Source: Thinopyrum elongatum (lineage: Eukaryota > Streptophyta > Magnoliopsida > Poales > Poaceae). From it: a stretch of 64,000 nucleotides of DNA. Where the stretch lies: contig CM022302.1 of NCBI GenBank assembly GCA_011799875.1, positions 186,302,942 through 186,366,941 on the forward strand. Reading direction: 5' to 3'. The notes beneath the pieces are model-generated. The model was not told the origin of the DNA. It worked only from the letters and a program-made list of their open reading frames with translations, and made no database searches. Position 1 is the first letter of the stretch; each line of letters begins with the position of its first letter. Shown piece by piece: positions 24,579 to 36,009 of the stretch. Position numbers and translations under genes: made by a program.

Positions 24579-26101
24579 TGATACGTCCATTTTGGATCAT
24601 GTTTTCCTACTGTTATTTATGATGTTTTTATGCATAATAATGCTTTTTGGAGTAATTCTTATGCCTTTTCTCTCATAATATGCAAGGTATACACAAAGAG
24701 GGAGAATTCCGGCAGCTGGAAATCTGGACCTGAAAAAGCTATGTCAGGCTACCTATTCTGCACAACTCCAAATGAGCTGAAACTTTACGGAGATTTTTTA
24801 TGGAATAAATGAGGAATATTGAAGAAAATAAGTACCAGAGGGGGCCCACCAGGTGGGCACAACCCACCTGTGCGCGCCAGGGAGCCCAGGCGCGCCCTGG
24901 TGGGTTGTGCTCCCCTTGGCCCACCTCCGGTGCCCATCTTCTGGTATATAAGTCATTTTGACCTAGAAAAAATCAGGAGAGGACTTTCGGGATGGAGCGC
25001 CGCCATCTCGAGGCGGAACTTGGGCAGGAGCACTTTTGCCCTCCGGTAGAGCGATTCCGCTGGGAGAACTTCCCTCCCGGAGGGGGAAATCATCGTCATC
25101 ATCATCACCAACAAATCTCCCATCTTGGGGGGGAGGGGGGTAATCTCCATCAAAATCTTCAACAGCACCATCTCCTCTCAAACCCTAGTTCATCTCTTGT
25201 GTTCAATCTTTGTACCGGAACTATAGATTGCTGCTTGTGGGTGACTAGTAGTGTTGATTACATCTTGTAGTTGATTACTATATGGTTTATTTGGTGGAAG
25301 ATTATATGTTCCGATCCAATATGCTATTTAATACCCCTCTGATCTTGAGCATGATTATCATTTGTGAGTAGTTACTTTTGTTCTTGAGGTCACGGGAGAA
25401 ATCATGTTGCAAGTAATCATGTGAACTTGATATGTGTTCGATATTTTGATAGTATGTGTGTTGTGATTCCCTTAGTGGTCTCATGTGAACGTCGACTACA
25501 TGACACATCACCATGTTTGGGCCTAATGGAATGCATTGTGGAGTAGTTATTAGACGATGGGTTGCGAGAGTGATAGAAGCTTAAACCCTAGTTTATGCGC
25601 TATTCCGTAAGGGACCGATTGGATCCAAAAGTTTAATGCTATGGTTAGAATTTATTCTTAATACTTTTCTCATAGTTGCGGATGTGCGAAGGGGTTAATC
25701 ATAAGTAGGAGGTTTGTTCAAGTAAGAACAACACCTAAGCACCGGTCCACCCACATATCAAATTATCAAAGTAGCGAACACAAATCGAACCAACATGATG
25801 AAAGTGACTAGATGAAATTCCCGTGTACCCTCAAGAACGCTTTGCTTATTATAAGAGACTGTTTTGGCCTGTCCTTTGCCTCAAAAGGATTGGGCTACCT
25901 TGCTGCACTTTTATTACTACTACCGTTACTTGCTCATTACAAATTATCTTGCTATCAAACTACTCTGCTACTTACAATTTCAGTACTTGCAGACATTACC
26001 TTGCTGAAAACCACTTGTCTTTTCCTTCTGCTCCTCGTTGGGTTCGACACTCTTACTTATCGAAAATACTACAATTGATCCCATATACTTGTGGGTTATC
26101 A
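24579..26101 (+). repeat. 5' LTR of the Athila element
   Basis: 1523 bp, TGATACGTCC...GGGTTATCA. A TATA box (GGTATATAAG, about 24943-24952) lies downstream of a G/C-rich inverted repeat (about 24853-24912). Confidence 0.93.
24852..24912 (+). promoter_or_regulatory. G/C-rich hairpin upstream of the Athila LTR TATA box
   Basis: The arms are GGGCACAACCCACC...GCGCGCC and the inverted GGCGCGCC...GGTGGGTTGTGC. They could form a stem of over 20 bp about 30 bp upstream of the TATA box. The same type of block occurs in the other Gypsy LTRs of the window. Confidence 0.6.
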
Positions 26102-26112
26102 AGGCTATTTTC

Positions 26113-26130
26113 TGGCGCCGTTTCCGGGGA
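26113..26130 (+). other. Athila primer-binding site
   Basis: TGGCGCCGTTTCCGGGGA, 11 bases after the LTR. Confidence 0.75.
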
Positions 26131-26207
26131 GTGAAGCGCTCTTGGTAAGTGGAAATTGGTAAGGAAAAATTATTACTACGTGCTGAAATTTATTGTCACT
26201 TCTTACA

Positions 26208-28181
26208 ATGGAAAACAATCCTTTGAGGGGTTTGTTCGGGGTATCTTCACCTCGACCGGAACCACAATTAATTACCCCTCAACCTACTGCACCTACTGAA
26301 AATATTGAATATGAAATTCCTTCAGGTATGATAGAACAACTACTAGCTAATCCTTATGCAGGAGATGGAACCGAACATCCTGATATGCACTTGATATATG
26401 TGGAAGAAATTTGTGGATTGTTTAAGCTTGTAGGTTTACCCGGAGATGAAGTTAAGAAGAAGGTCTTCCCTTTATCTTTGAAGGGAAAGGCATTGGCATG
26501 GTATAGGCTATGCAATGATATTGGATCTTGGAATTGGAATCGATTGAAATTGGAGTTTCACCAAAAAAATTATCCTATGCATCTAGTTCATCGTGATCCG
26601 AATTATATATATAATTTTTGGCCTCGTGAAGGAGAAAGTATCACTCTAGCTTGGGGGAGGCTTAAGTCAATGTTATATTCATGCCCCAATCATGAGCTCT
26701 CAAGAGAAATCATTATTCAGAATTTTTATGCTCGGCTTTCTCGTGATGATCAATCCATGCTTGATACTTCTTGTACTGGTTCCTTTATGAAGAAGACCAT
26801 TGAATTCAGGTGGGATCTTTTGGAAAGAATTAAATGCAACTCTGAAGATTGGGAACTCGACGAAGGTAAAGAGTTAGGTATTAAGCTTAAGTATGATTGT
26901 GTTAAATCTTTTATGGATACCGATGCTTTTCAAAAGTTTAGCACTAAATATGGACTTGACTCTGAGATAGTAGCCTCCTTCTGTGAATCATTTGCTACTC
27001 ATGTTGATCTCCCTAAGGAGAAGTGGTTTAAATATCACCCACCTATTAAAAAGAAAGTTAAGGAACCGGTACCAGCTAAAGAGGAAACTATTGTTTATAA
27101 TGTTGATCCAGTTATTCCTACTGCTTATATTGAGAAACCACCTTTCCCTGTTAGGATAAAGGAACATGCTAAAGTTTCAACAGTGATCAACAAGAGTTAT
27201 ATTAGAACACCTAAACCTGATGAACAAATCAAAGTAGAACCTAGTGTTGCTATTGTTAAAGATCTCATGGAAGAAAATATAGATGGGCATGTTATCTACT
27301 TTAATGAAGCTACTAGAATTGTCAAACCTAATAAAACAGATAATCATAGACCCACTATTGGTATGCCCGTTGTCTCGGTTAAAATAGGAGATCACTGTTA
27401 TCATGGTTTATGTGACATAGGTGCTAGCATGAGTGCTATTCCCTTTACCTTATATCAAGAAATTATGAATGACATAGCACCCGCAGAGATAGAAGACATA
27501 GATGTTACTATTAAGCTTGCTAATAGAGATACCATATCACCAATCGGGATTGTTAGAGATGTTGAAGTCTTGTGTGGGAAAATAAAATATCCTACTGATT
27601 TTCTTGTTCTTGGTTCCCCGCAAGATGATTTTTGTCCAATTATCTTTGGTAGACCCTTCTTGAACACCGTTAATGCTAGAATAGATTGTAAGAAACAAAT
27701 TGTCGGTGTCAGCTTTGGTGATAAGTCTCATAAGTTTAACTTTTCCAAGTTTAGTAGAAAACCTCATAAAAAAGAATTGCCTAGTAAGGATGAAATAATT
27801 GGTCTTGCTTCTATTGCTGTGCCTCCTACTGATCCTTTAGAACAATATCTGCTAGACCATGAAAATGATTTACATATGCATGAAAGAAATGAAATAGATG
27901 ATATTTTCTTTGAACAACGTCCCCTGCTTAAACACAATTTGCCTATTGAAACTCTAGGAGGTCCTCCTCCACCCAAAGGTGATCCTGTGTTTGAATTAAA
28001 ACAATTGCCAGACACTTTGAAATATGCTTATCTTGATGAGAAAAAGATATATCCTGTTATTATTAGTGCTAACCTTTCAGAACATGAAGAAGAAAGACTA
28101 TTGAAAGTTCTAAGGAAGCACCGAGCTGCTATTGGATATACTCTTGACGATCTTAAGGGCATTAGTCCCACTCTATGTTAG
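26208..28181 (+). pseudogene. Athila gag-protease
   Basis: Starts MENNPLRGLF (26208); an upstream in-frame ATG at 26193 is less likely. The gag capsid domain is at about residues 60-200 (FPLSLKGKALAWYRLC, WGRLKSMLYSCPNH). A Lys/Pro-rich linker follows, then a retropepsin-type site CDIGASMSAIP and FGRPFLNTV at about residues 400-490. The open frame ends at TAG 28179-28181 just before RT. This may be a premature stop at a CAG position or, less likely, a regulated gag/pol boundary. The product would form the particle and cleave the polyprotein. No CCHC knuckle is evident. Confidence 0.88.
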
Positions 28182-30179
28182 CACAAAATTAATATGGAAC
28201 CTGATGCTAAACTCAGTGTTGATCACCAACGCCGGTTAAATCCGAAGATGAAAGAAGTGGTAAGGACGGAAATATTAAAACTTCTGGAAGCAGGTATAAT
28301 CTATCCTATAGCTGATAGTAGATGGGTAAGTCATGTTCATTGTGTCCCTAAGAAGGGAGGTATTACTGTTGTTCCAAATGATAAGAATGAACTTATTCCA
28401 CAAAGAATTGTTACAGGCTATAGAATGGTAATTGATTTTAGAAAATTAAATAAAGCAACTAGAAAAGATCATTACCCTCTGCCCTTTATTGATCAAATGC
28501 TAGAAAGATTGTCAAAGCACACACATTTTTGTTTCCTTGATGGATATTCTGGTTTTTCACAAATACCTGTTTCTCAACCTGATCAAGAAAAGACCACTTT
28601 CACTTGTCCCTTTGGAACTTATGCTTATAGACGTATGCCTTTTGGTTTATGCAATGCACCTGCTACCTTTCAAAGATGTATGACTGCTATATTCTCTGAC
28701 TTTTGTGAAAAGATTGTTGAGGTTTTCATGGATGACTTTTCTGTGTATGGGAAGTCTTTTGATGATTGTTTAAGCAATCTTGATCGAGTTTTGCAGAGAT
28801 GTGAGCAAACAAATCTTGTCTTGAATTGGGAGAAGTGCCACTTTATGGTTAATGAAGGTATTGTTCTGGGCAATAAAATCTCTGAAAGAGGTATTGAAGT
28901 GGACAAAGCTAAGGTTGATGCAATTGAGAAAATGCCATGTCCTAAAGATATCAAAGGTATTCGTAGTTTCTTAGGTCATGCTGGTTTCTATAGGAGATTT
29001 ATCAAAGACTTTTCTAAAATTTCTAGGCCTCTTACAAACCTTTTGCAAAAGGATACTCCTTTTGTTTTTGATGATGATTGTTTAGAAGCCTTCGAAACAC
29101 TCAAGAAAGCCTTAATTACTACACCTATTGTTCAACCACCTGACTGGAACTTGCCTTTTGAAATTATGTGTGATGCTAGCGATTACGCTGTTGGTGCTGT
29201 TCTAGGACAAAGAGTTGATAAGAAACTAAATGTTATCCATTATGCTAGTAAAACTCTAGACAGTGCCCAACGAAATTATGCTACTACTGAAAAAGAATTC
29301 TTAGCAGTTGTGTTTGCTTGTGATAAATTTAGATCCTACATTGTTGATTCTAAAGTGACTGTTCACACCGATCATGCTACTATAAAATATCTTATGGAAA
29401 AGAAAGATGCTAAACCTAGACTCATTAGGTGGGTTCTCTTGCTACAAGAATTCGATTTGCATATTATTGATAGAAAGGGAGCTGAGAACCCCATAGCTGA
29501 TGACTTGTCTAGGCTTGAAAATGTCCTTGATGACCCACTACCTATTGATGATAGTTTTCCTGATGAGCAATTAGCTGCAATAAATGTTTCTAATAACACT
29601 CCTTGGTATGCTGATTATGCTAATTACATTGTTGCTAAATATTTACCACCTAGCTTTACCTACCAACAAAAGAAAAAATTCTTTTATGATTTAAGACATT
29701 ACTTCTGGGATGACCCACATCTTTATAAAGAAGGAGTAGATGGTATTATTAGACATTGTGTACCTGAGCATGAACAGGGACAAATCCTATGGAAATGTCA
29801 CTCCGAAGCTTATGGAGGACATCATGCAGGAGACAGAACTGCTCACAAGGTATTGCAATCTGGATTTTATTGGCCTACTCTCTTCAAGGATGCTCGTAAG
29901 TTTGTCTCATCTTGTGATGAATGCCAAAGAATAGGTTATATTGGTAAGCGTCAAGAAATGCCTATGAATTATTCACTTGCTGTTGAACCATTTGATGTTT
30001 GGGGTTTTGATTACATGGGACCTTTTCCTTCCTCTAATGGGTATACACATATTTTGGTTGCTGTTGATTATGTTACTAAGTGGGTAGAAGCTATTCCAAC
30101 TAGTAGTGCTGATCACAACACCTCTATTAAAATGCTTAAGGAAGTTATTTTCCCAAGGTTTGGAGTCCTAGATACCTGA
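28182..30179 (+). pseudogene. Athila reverse transcriptase, RNase H and integrase N-terminal/core
   Basis: The same frame continues after the TAG. RT is at about 28290-28900 ([39 protein letters not shown], catalytic FMDD at 28727). RNase H is at about 29150-29500 ([35 protein letters not shown]). The integrase HHCC region is at about 29820-29935 ([16 protein letters not shown]) and the core starts with [12 protein letters not shown]. The frame is lost at about 30165 by a one-base deletion and stops at TGA 30177-30179. Otherwise nearly complete. Confidence 0.9.
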
Positions 30180-30928
30180 TGACTGATGGTGGTTCACACT
30201 TTATTCATGGTGCTTTCCGTAAAATGCTTGCCAAGCATGATGTTAACCATAGAATTGCATCACCCTATCATCCTCAGTCTAGTGGTCAAGTTGAACTTAG
30301 CAATAGAGAAATAAAATTAATTTTGCAAAAGACTATCAATAGGTCCTGGAAGAATTGGTCTAAGAAATTAGATATGCACTTTGGGCATAAAACAACATAT
30401 AAAAATCCTATGGGTATGTCTCCTTATAAAATGGTTTACGGGAAAGCTTGTCATTTGCCTCTTGAGTTAGAACATAAAGCATATTGGGCAATTAAAGAAC
30501 TCAACTATGATTTCAAACTTGCCTGTGAAAAGAGGTTATTTGATATTAGCTCATTAGATGAATGGAGAACCCAAGCTTATAAAAATGCCAAATTGTTTAA
30601 AGAAAAAGTTAAAAGATGGCATGATAAAAGAACCCAAAAGCGTGAGTTCAAAGTTGGAGAATATGTTCTTTTGTACAACTCTCGTTTCAGATTCTTTGCA
30701 GGAAAACTCCTCTCCAAATGGGAAGGACCCTATGTTATCGAGGAGGTTTATCGGTCTGGAGCAATCAAAATAAATAATGCCGAAGGTACTAACCCGAAGG
30801 TTGTTAATGGGCAACGAATAAAACATTATATCTCAGGTATGCCCATTAATGTTAAAAGTAATATTATCCAAACTATGACACCGGAAGAACACATAAAAGA
30901 GTCCTTCCGAAACACTCCAGAATCGTGA
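30179..30928 (+). pseudogene. Athila integrase, rest of core and C-terminal domain
   Basis: In the next frame, directly continuing the integrase: DGGSHFIHGAF (second catalytic Asp), SSGQVELSNREIK (catalytic Glu), then KMVYGKACHLPLELEHKAYWA, a GPF/chromatin-type C-terminal part (EYVLLYNSR, KWEGPYVIEEVY) and the stop at 30928. A segment near 30375 (DMHFGHKTTYK) departs from the usual residues there. With the stop and the frameshift above, this copy cannot make a complete Pol, although both lesions are minor. Confidence 0.87.
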
Positions 30929-31044
30929 AAAAGAGGAGGTACGTGATACGATAAGTAAACGGACTCCAAAAAATCCGCAAAAATATTTTTTGTCAGTTTT
31001 GGAATATTTAGAAAATTAGGAAAATAAGAAGCAACCAGGAAGGC

Positions 31045-31165
31045 ACCCCTGGTGGGCACAAGACACCAGGGCGCGCCTGGCTTGTTGTGCCCACCTCGGG
31101 TAACTTCCGGACTTTGTTTTTCTTCTGTTTGCTTGTTTCCCAAGATAAAAAATCTTTATATACCC
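31045..31165 (+). promoter_or_regulatory. LTR-like internal promoter before the post-pol ORF
   Basis: Contains an inverted repeat (GGTGGGCACAA at 31051-31061, TTGTGCCCACC at 31085-31095) and TTTATATACC at 31155-31164, followed by ACCCCCCGAACC-like sequence. The hairpin, then TATA, then G/C-rich leader order mirrors the element's own LTR promoter. The post-pol ORF begins about 85 bp after the TATA box. Confidence 0.5.
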
Positions 31166-31245
31166 CCCGAACCTATTGACCTCCGTATCGCGGAGAAATC
31201 TCATGTTTTCTTCTCCTTGCTGTTTTCTGTCAGATCTAATCCACC

Positions 31246-31773
31246 ATGGCCGCTTCAAGCTCCTCCAAGGACAAGTTCTTCGAGAATGTCATCAACCCAT
31301 ATCTGTGGGAGGTGATGCAGCACCCTCAAGCTATCCAGATGCGTGAGGGGGTGCTCCACATCCGCGATGTGCAAGGCCCCAAGGGGATTGGATCCGTGGA
31401 GGCTAGGCTTGAAGCTGTGGAGCAGGACATTTTCCGGTGCAAGGGGATGGTGGAACGTGGACTCAATGCCAATCACCTCATGATCGTGGACTACACCCAT
31501 AATCTCAAGGTGGAGGGCAAGTCCATGAAGGACATCGTCTTCTCCTTCAACGAGCAAATCAACTTCCTCCAGAGCCAGATCTACGACCTCCAAAACCAAG
31601 TCTTTGAATATGAGGCAAGGTTTAAAGGTATGAGTTTGGCTGCCAGTTGCAGGACCCGTGAGACTCACTCCTCCTCTTATAATGGTGAGCCCCTGCCATG
31701 GAAACCCGAGGACAAGATTGCTTCTACTTCATCATCACCACCACCTCCTTCTTCATCACCAAAAGGAAATTGA
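31246..31773 (+). CDS. Athila post-pol ORF, coiled-coil protein of unknown function
   Basis: An uninterrupted 175-aa frame, MAASSSSKDKFFENVINPYL. A helical, charged body contains RLEAVEQDIFRCKGMVERGL and then FNEQINFLQSQIYDLQNQVF, likely a coiled coil at about residues 50-135. The tail is Ser/Pro-rich. There is no signal peptide or clear membrane segment, so it is not an obvious envelope protein although it occupies the env position of Athila elements. Upstream sits an LTR-like promoter and a pyrimidine-rich tract ending CTGTCAG (about 31225-31232) that could be a splice acceptor. It is the one intact ORF of the element. I do not know its function. Confidence 0.62.
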   Translation: MAASSSSKDKFFENVINPYLWEVMQHPQAIQMREGVLHIRDVQGPKGIGSVEARLEAVEQDIFRCKGMVERGLNANHLMIVDYTHNLKVEGKSMKDIVFSFNEQINFLQSQIYDLQNQVFEYEARFKGMSLAASCRTRETHSSSYNGEPLPWKPEDKIASTSSSPPPPSSSPKGN

Positions 31774-33357
31774 GTATCGGGTATGGGCACTCCCCTTGGC
31801 TTCCGCCAAGCTTGGGGGAGGTGCCCCGGTGTCGTATCACCCCCACTATCTTTTGCCTTTACTTTTCTTAGTTTGATCCATGGTTATCTTTTGCTTGAGA
31901 TGAATAAAAGTTTAGTTCGATCCTTTCTTTTTGAGAGCTTGCTTAATAATCCATCCTTGTAATCGTGTGCGAGTTATATAATAAAGTTTATCTTGAGTTT
32001 TTGCTTTCTTTACTTTCATGTTTCAATAAAGAGAAGGGAAATAAATGAAAAGATCATATGCTAATCCTATGGTAGGTGATAACACCACATAAGGAAAAGT
32101 TTAAGTAGAAAATTTTATTAGAGATTGACAAACATAGCATTAGTCAATGATGCAACTCATGAAAGAAATAATAAGGGAAGAGAAGATTCACATATAAATA
32201 CACTATCATGGAAATCTTTTGTGATTGTGAGCCCCCATCAAAATATTATATGCCGAAATTGTGGATGTTGGACAAGGAAGACAACTTAATGATTTATTTG
32301 TTCATATTCACATAGAAGTTCTATTGTCATAGATCCTTCAACATGTGGTGCTTGCCCCCATCTTTGCTAGCCAAAAATTCCGCACTAATTAGAGATACTA
32401 CTTGTGCATCCAAAAAAACCCTTAAACCCAAATCTTATTTTTGAGAGTCCACCATATCTACTTATGGATTGAGTAAGATCCTTCAAGTAAGTTGTCATCG
32501 ATGCAATAAGGCAATAAAAATTGCTTCTAAAAGTGTAAGATCATTTAGTGTAAGAGAAAATTGAGCGTTGTACGAACTTGTGATGGTGAAGAAATAAAAG
32601 TGACAGACTGCATAATAAAGGTTGCCACCACAAGGGGCAATATAACATGATGCTCTCTTTCACTAAGGGGTTGAGCATACAAACAAATAAGCGCATGGCA
32701 ACCTCTGCTTCCCTCTGCGAAGGGCCTATCTTTTACTTTTATGTATTTATTTTTAAGCAAGAGTCAAAGTTCTTCTCTCTTTTCCTTTTATTTTTCTCCT
32801 TTGGCAAGCATCATGTGGTGAGGAAAGATCTAGGCACATATGTCCAGTTGAATATGGGTAGCATGAGTTATTATTGTTGACATCACCCTCAAGGTGAATA
32901 TGTTGGGAGGCGAAACTAGAAAGCCCCTATCTTTCTATGTGTCCAGTTGAAACGTTTTGCTCATGTGTATGCGGTGAGTGTTAGCAATCATAGAAGACTA
33001 TATGATGGTTGAGTATGTGGACTTGCCTAAAGGCTCCGATACGTGACCCTTCCTAAAAAGATGATGAATTGTAGTTGCAAAGTTGACTGAGAACATAGTT
33101 TGTTGGTTTCTAATAGAGTTTGTTCTTTATACTTCGATAGTGTGATGAATTGTTACTTATTCATGAGAAGTCTATGATAAAAGTTCTAAGATAAAAGTTT
33201 TATGTTAAAGTTTGTTGCTGCTACAATAATGCACATGATGCTTCTATGTCCGTATTTTGTTTTTATCGACACGTCTCTCTCTCTCTCTAAGCATGTGGAC
33301 ATGTTTTTCGATTTCGGTTTTGGCTTGAGGACAAGCGAGGTCTAAGCTTGGGGGAGT
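31774..33357 (+). other. Athila 3' non-coding region
   Basis: About 1.6 kb without a credible gene. It contains a short CT repeat (33277-33289) and a purine-rich stretch AAGCTTGGGGGAGT just before the 3' LTR, the likely polypurine tract. Confidence 0.7.
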
Positions 33358-34878
33358 TGATACGTCCATTTTGCATCATGTTTTCCTACTGCTATTTATG
33401 ATGTTTTTATGCATAATAATGCTTTTTGGAGTAATTCTAATGCCTTTTCTCTCATAATATGCAAGGTATACACAAAGAGGGAGAATTCCGGCAGCTGGAA
33501 ATCTGGACCTGAAAAAGCTATGTCAGGCTACCTATTCTGCACAACTCCAAATGAGCTGAAACTTTACGGAGATTTTTTATGGAATAAATGAGGAATATTG
33601 AAGCAAATAAGTACCAGAGGGGGCCCACCAGGTGGGCACAACCCACCTGGGTGCGCCAGGGAGCCCAGGTGCGTCCTGGTGGGTTGTGCTCCCCTCGGCC
33701 CACCTCTGGTGGCCATCTTCTGGTACATAAGTCATTTTGACCTATAAAAAATCAGGAGAGGACTTTTGGGACGGAGCGCCGCCGTCTCGAGGCGGAACTT
33801 GGGCAGGAGCACTTTTGCCCTCCGGCGGAGCGATTCCGCCGGGGGAACTTCCCTCCCGGAGGGGGAAATCATCGTCATCATCATCACAAACAACTCTCCC
33901 ATCTTGGGGGGGGGGTAATCTCCATCAAGATCTTAAACAGCACCATCTCCTCTCAAACCCTAGTTCATCTCTTGTGTTCAATCTTTGTACTGGAACTTTA
34001 GATTGCTGCTTGTGGGTGACTAGTAGTGTTGATTACATCTTGTAGTTGATTACTATATGGTTTATTTGGTGGAAGATTATATGTTCAGATCCAATATGTT
34101 ATTTAATAACCCTCTGATCTTGAGCATGATTATCATTTGTGAGTAGTTACTTTTGTTCTTGAGGTCACGGGAGAAATCATGTTGCAAGTAATCATGTGAA
34201 CTTGATATGTGTTCGATATTTTGACAGTATGTGTGTTGTGATTCCCTTAGTGGTGTCATGTGAACGTCGACTACATGACACTTCACCATATTTGGGCCTA
34301 AGGGAATGCATTGTGGAGTAGTTATTAGATGATGGGTTGCGAGAGTGACAGAAGGTTAAACCCTAGTTTATGGGCTATTCCGTAAGGTACCGATTGGATC
34401 CAAAAGTTTAATGCTATGGTTAGAATTTATTCTTAATACTTTTCTCGTAGTTGCGGATGCTTGCGAGGGGGTTAATCATAAGTAGGAGGTTTGTTCAAGT
34501 AAGAACAGCACCTAAGCACTGGTCCACCCACATATCAAATTATCAAAGTAGCGAACACAAATCGAACCAACATGATGAAAGTGACTAGATGAAATTCCCG
34601 TGTACCCTCAAGAACGCTTTGCTTATTATAAGAGACTGTTTTGGCCTGTCCTTTGCCTCAAAAGGATTGGGCTACCTTGCTGCACTTTTATTACTACTAC
34701 CGTTACTTGCTCGTTACAAATTATCTTGCTATCAAACTACTCTGCTACTTACAATTTCAGTACTTGCAGACATCACCTTGCTGAAAACCACTTGTCTTTT
34801 CCTTCTGCTCCTCGTTGGGTTCGACACTCTTACTTATCGAAAAGGCTACAATTGATCCCATATACTTGTGGGTCATCA
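33358..34878 (+). repeat. 3' LTR of the Athila element
   Basis: 1521 bp, highly similar to 24579-26101. The TATA box of the 5' copy is altered here (GGTACATAAG, about 33722). Confidence 0.93.
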
Positions 34879-34883
34879 CACGC

Positions 34884-36009
34884 TGTATAGAAGGAGCCCC
34901 GACGGTGTGAAATTGAAGTGCATTTGCCGGGAAGGAGGAAAGGAACTGCTGGCAGAGATACACAAGGGTATATGCGGCTCCCACATTGGATCAAGGGCGT
35001 TCGTTGGGAAAGCTTTCCTGCAAGGATTCTACTGGCCCATAGCCCTCCAAGATGTGGTCGAGCTTGTCACCAAGTATGAAGCCTGCCAATTCCATTCCAA
35101 GAATATCCACCTACCTGCCCAAGCTCTTCAGACAATCCCTTTGTCATGGCTGTTTTCGGTCTGGGGGCTTAATATCCTTGGCCCTTTCCCCCATGCTGTC
35201 GGGGGCTTTGAATTCTTGTTCGTTGCAATCGACAAGTTTACAAAGTGGCTGGAAGTAGAGCCCATGAGAAAGGTGACTGCTCAGTCAGCTATCAAGTTCT
35301 TGAAAGGATTGGTGTGTCGCTTTGGAGTTCCTGCACGGATCATCACTAACAACGGCACCTAGTTCACGAGTCGCGCCTTCATGCAATACGTTCGTGCCCT
35401 CGGGAGCAAAATCTCGTTCGCCTCCGTGGCCCATCCAAGGAGCAACGGGCAAGCTGAGAGGGCGAACACTGAAGTATTGTGAGGACTCAAGACAAGAACA
35501 TTTGATAGGCTGTAGAAGTGTGGTAGGCGGTGGATCGATGAGCTGCCGGTGGTTCTTTGGTCCCTCAGAACGACACCAAATAGAGCTACCGGGCAGACTC
35601 CCTTCTCCCTAGTCTATGGGGCAGAAGCAGTTATCCCCACGGAACTCATTTATGGGTCACCTCGAGTGCTTGCCTACGATGAAGTAGCGCAAGATCAGAA
35701 CCGACGTGACGACGCTGTGCTACTCGAGGAGAACCGTCTCTGGGCTGCTACACATGCCGCACGCTATCAGCAAGCCCTGCGTCGCAATCACGGCCGCAGG
35801 GTACATGCCCTATGTTTTGAGGAAGGCAACCTTGTCCTTAGGCGCGTTCAATCCGCCAAGGGTGCAAACAAGTTGATGCCGAAGTGGGAAGGCCCTTACC
35901 GAGTAGTGCGAGTCACCAGACCTGGCGCAGTCCGTCTGGAGACCGGAGATGGCATTCAGTTGCAAAACTCATGGAACATTGAGCATCTCCACAAGTTCTA
36001 CCCGTAAGG
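34884..36009 (+). pseudogene. Tat integrase (broken)
   Basis: Continues the Tat pol frame after the Athila insertion. It has an HHCC-type zinc region with a Cys replaced by Tyr (GSHIGSRAF, KYEACQFHSK), then the core (WGLNILGPFP, DKFTKWLEVEP). In the second catalytic motif the expected Asp is Asn (TNNGT) followed by TAG at 35360. GQAERANTEVL carries the catalytic Glu. TGA (35480) and TAG (35513) follow. The C-terminal part (KWEGPYRVVRVTRPGAVRLE) ends WNIEHLHKFYP with TAA at 36007. Integration activity must be lost. Confidence 0.88.

Larger units (their letters stand above)
24579..34878 (+). mobile_element. Athila-lineage Ty3/Gypsy retrotransposon, complete, nested in Tat pol
   Basis: A 10.3-kb element with LTRs 24579-26101 and 33358-34878 and an exact duplication CACGC (24574-24578 and 34879-34883). 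Gag-protease, RT-RNase H-integrase and an extra ORF after pol are all in plus orientation. The LTRs differ by only a few percent by eye, mostly in the first 600 bp. It is the most recent and best preserved coding element here. One TAG (28179) and one single-base frameshift (about 30165) break its polyprotein. Element plus duplication is 10305 bp, so the Tat frame resumes unchanged. Confidence 0.94.

Noticed and set aside
25812..26134. Overlapping frames with hydrophobic stretches at the end of the Athila 5' LTR (repeated at 34589-34890)
   Set aside because: They lie inside the LTR and run into the primer-binding region; not a gene.
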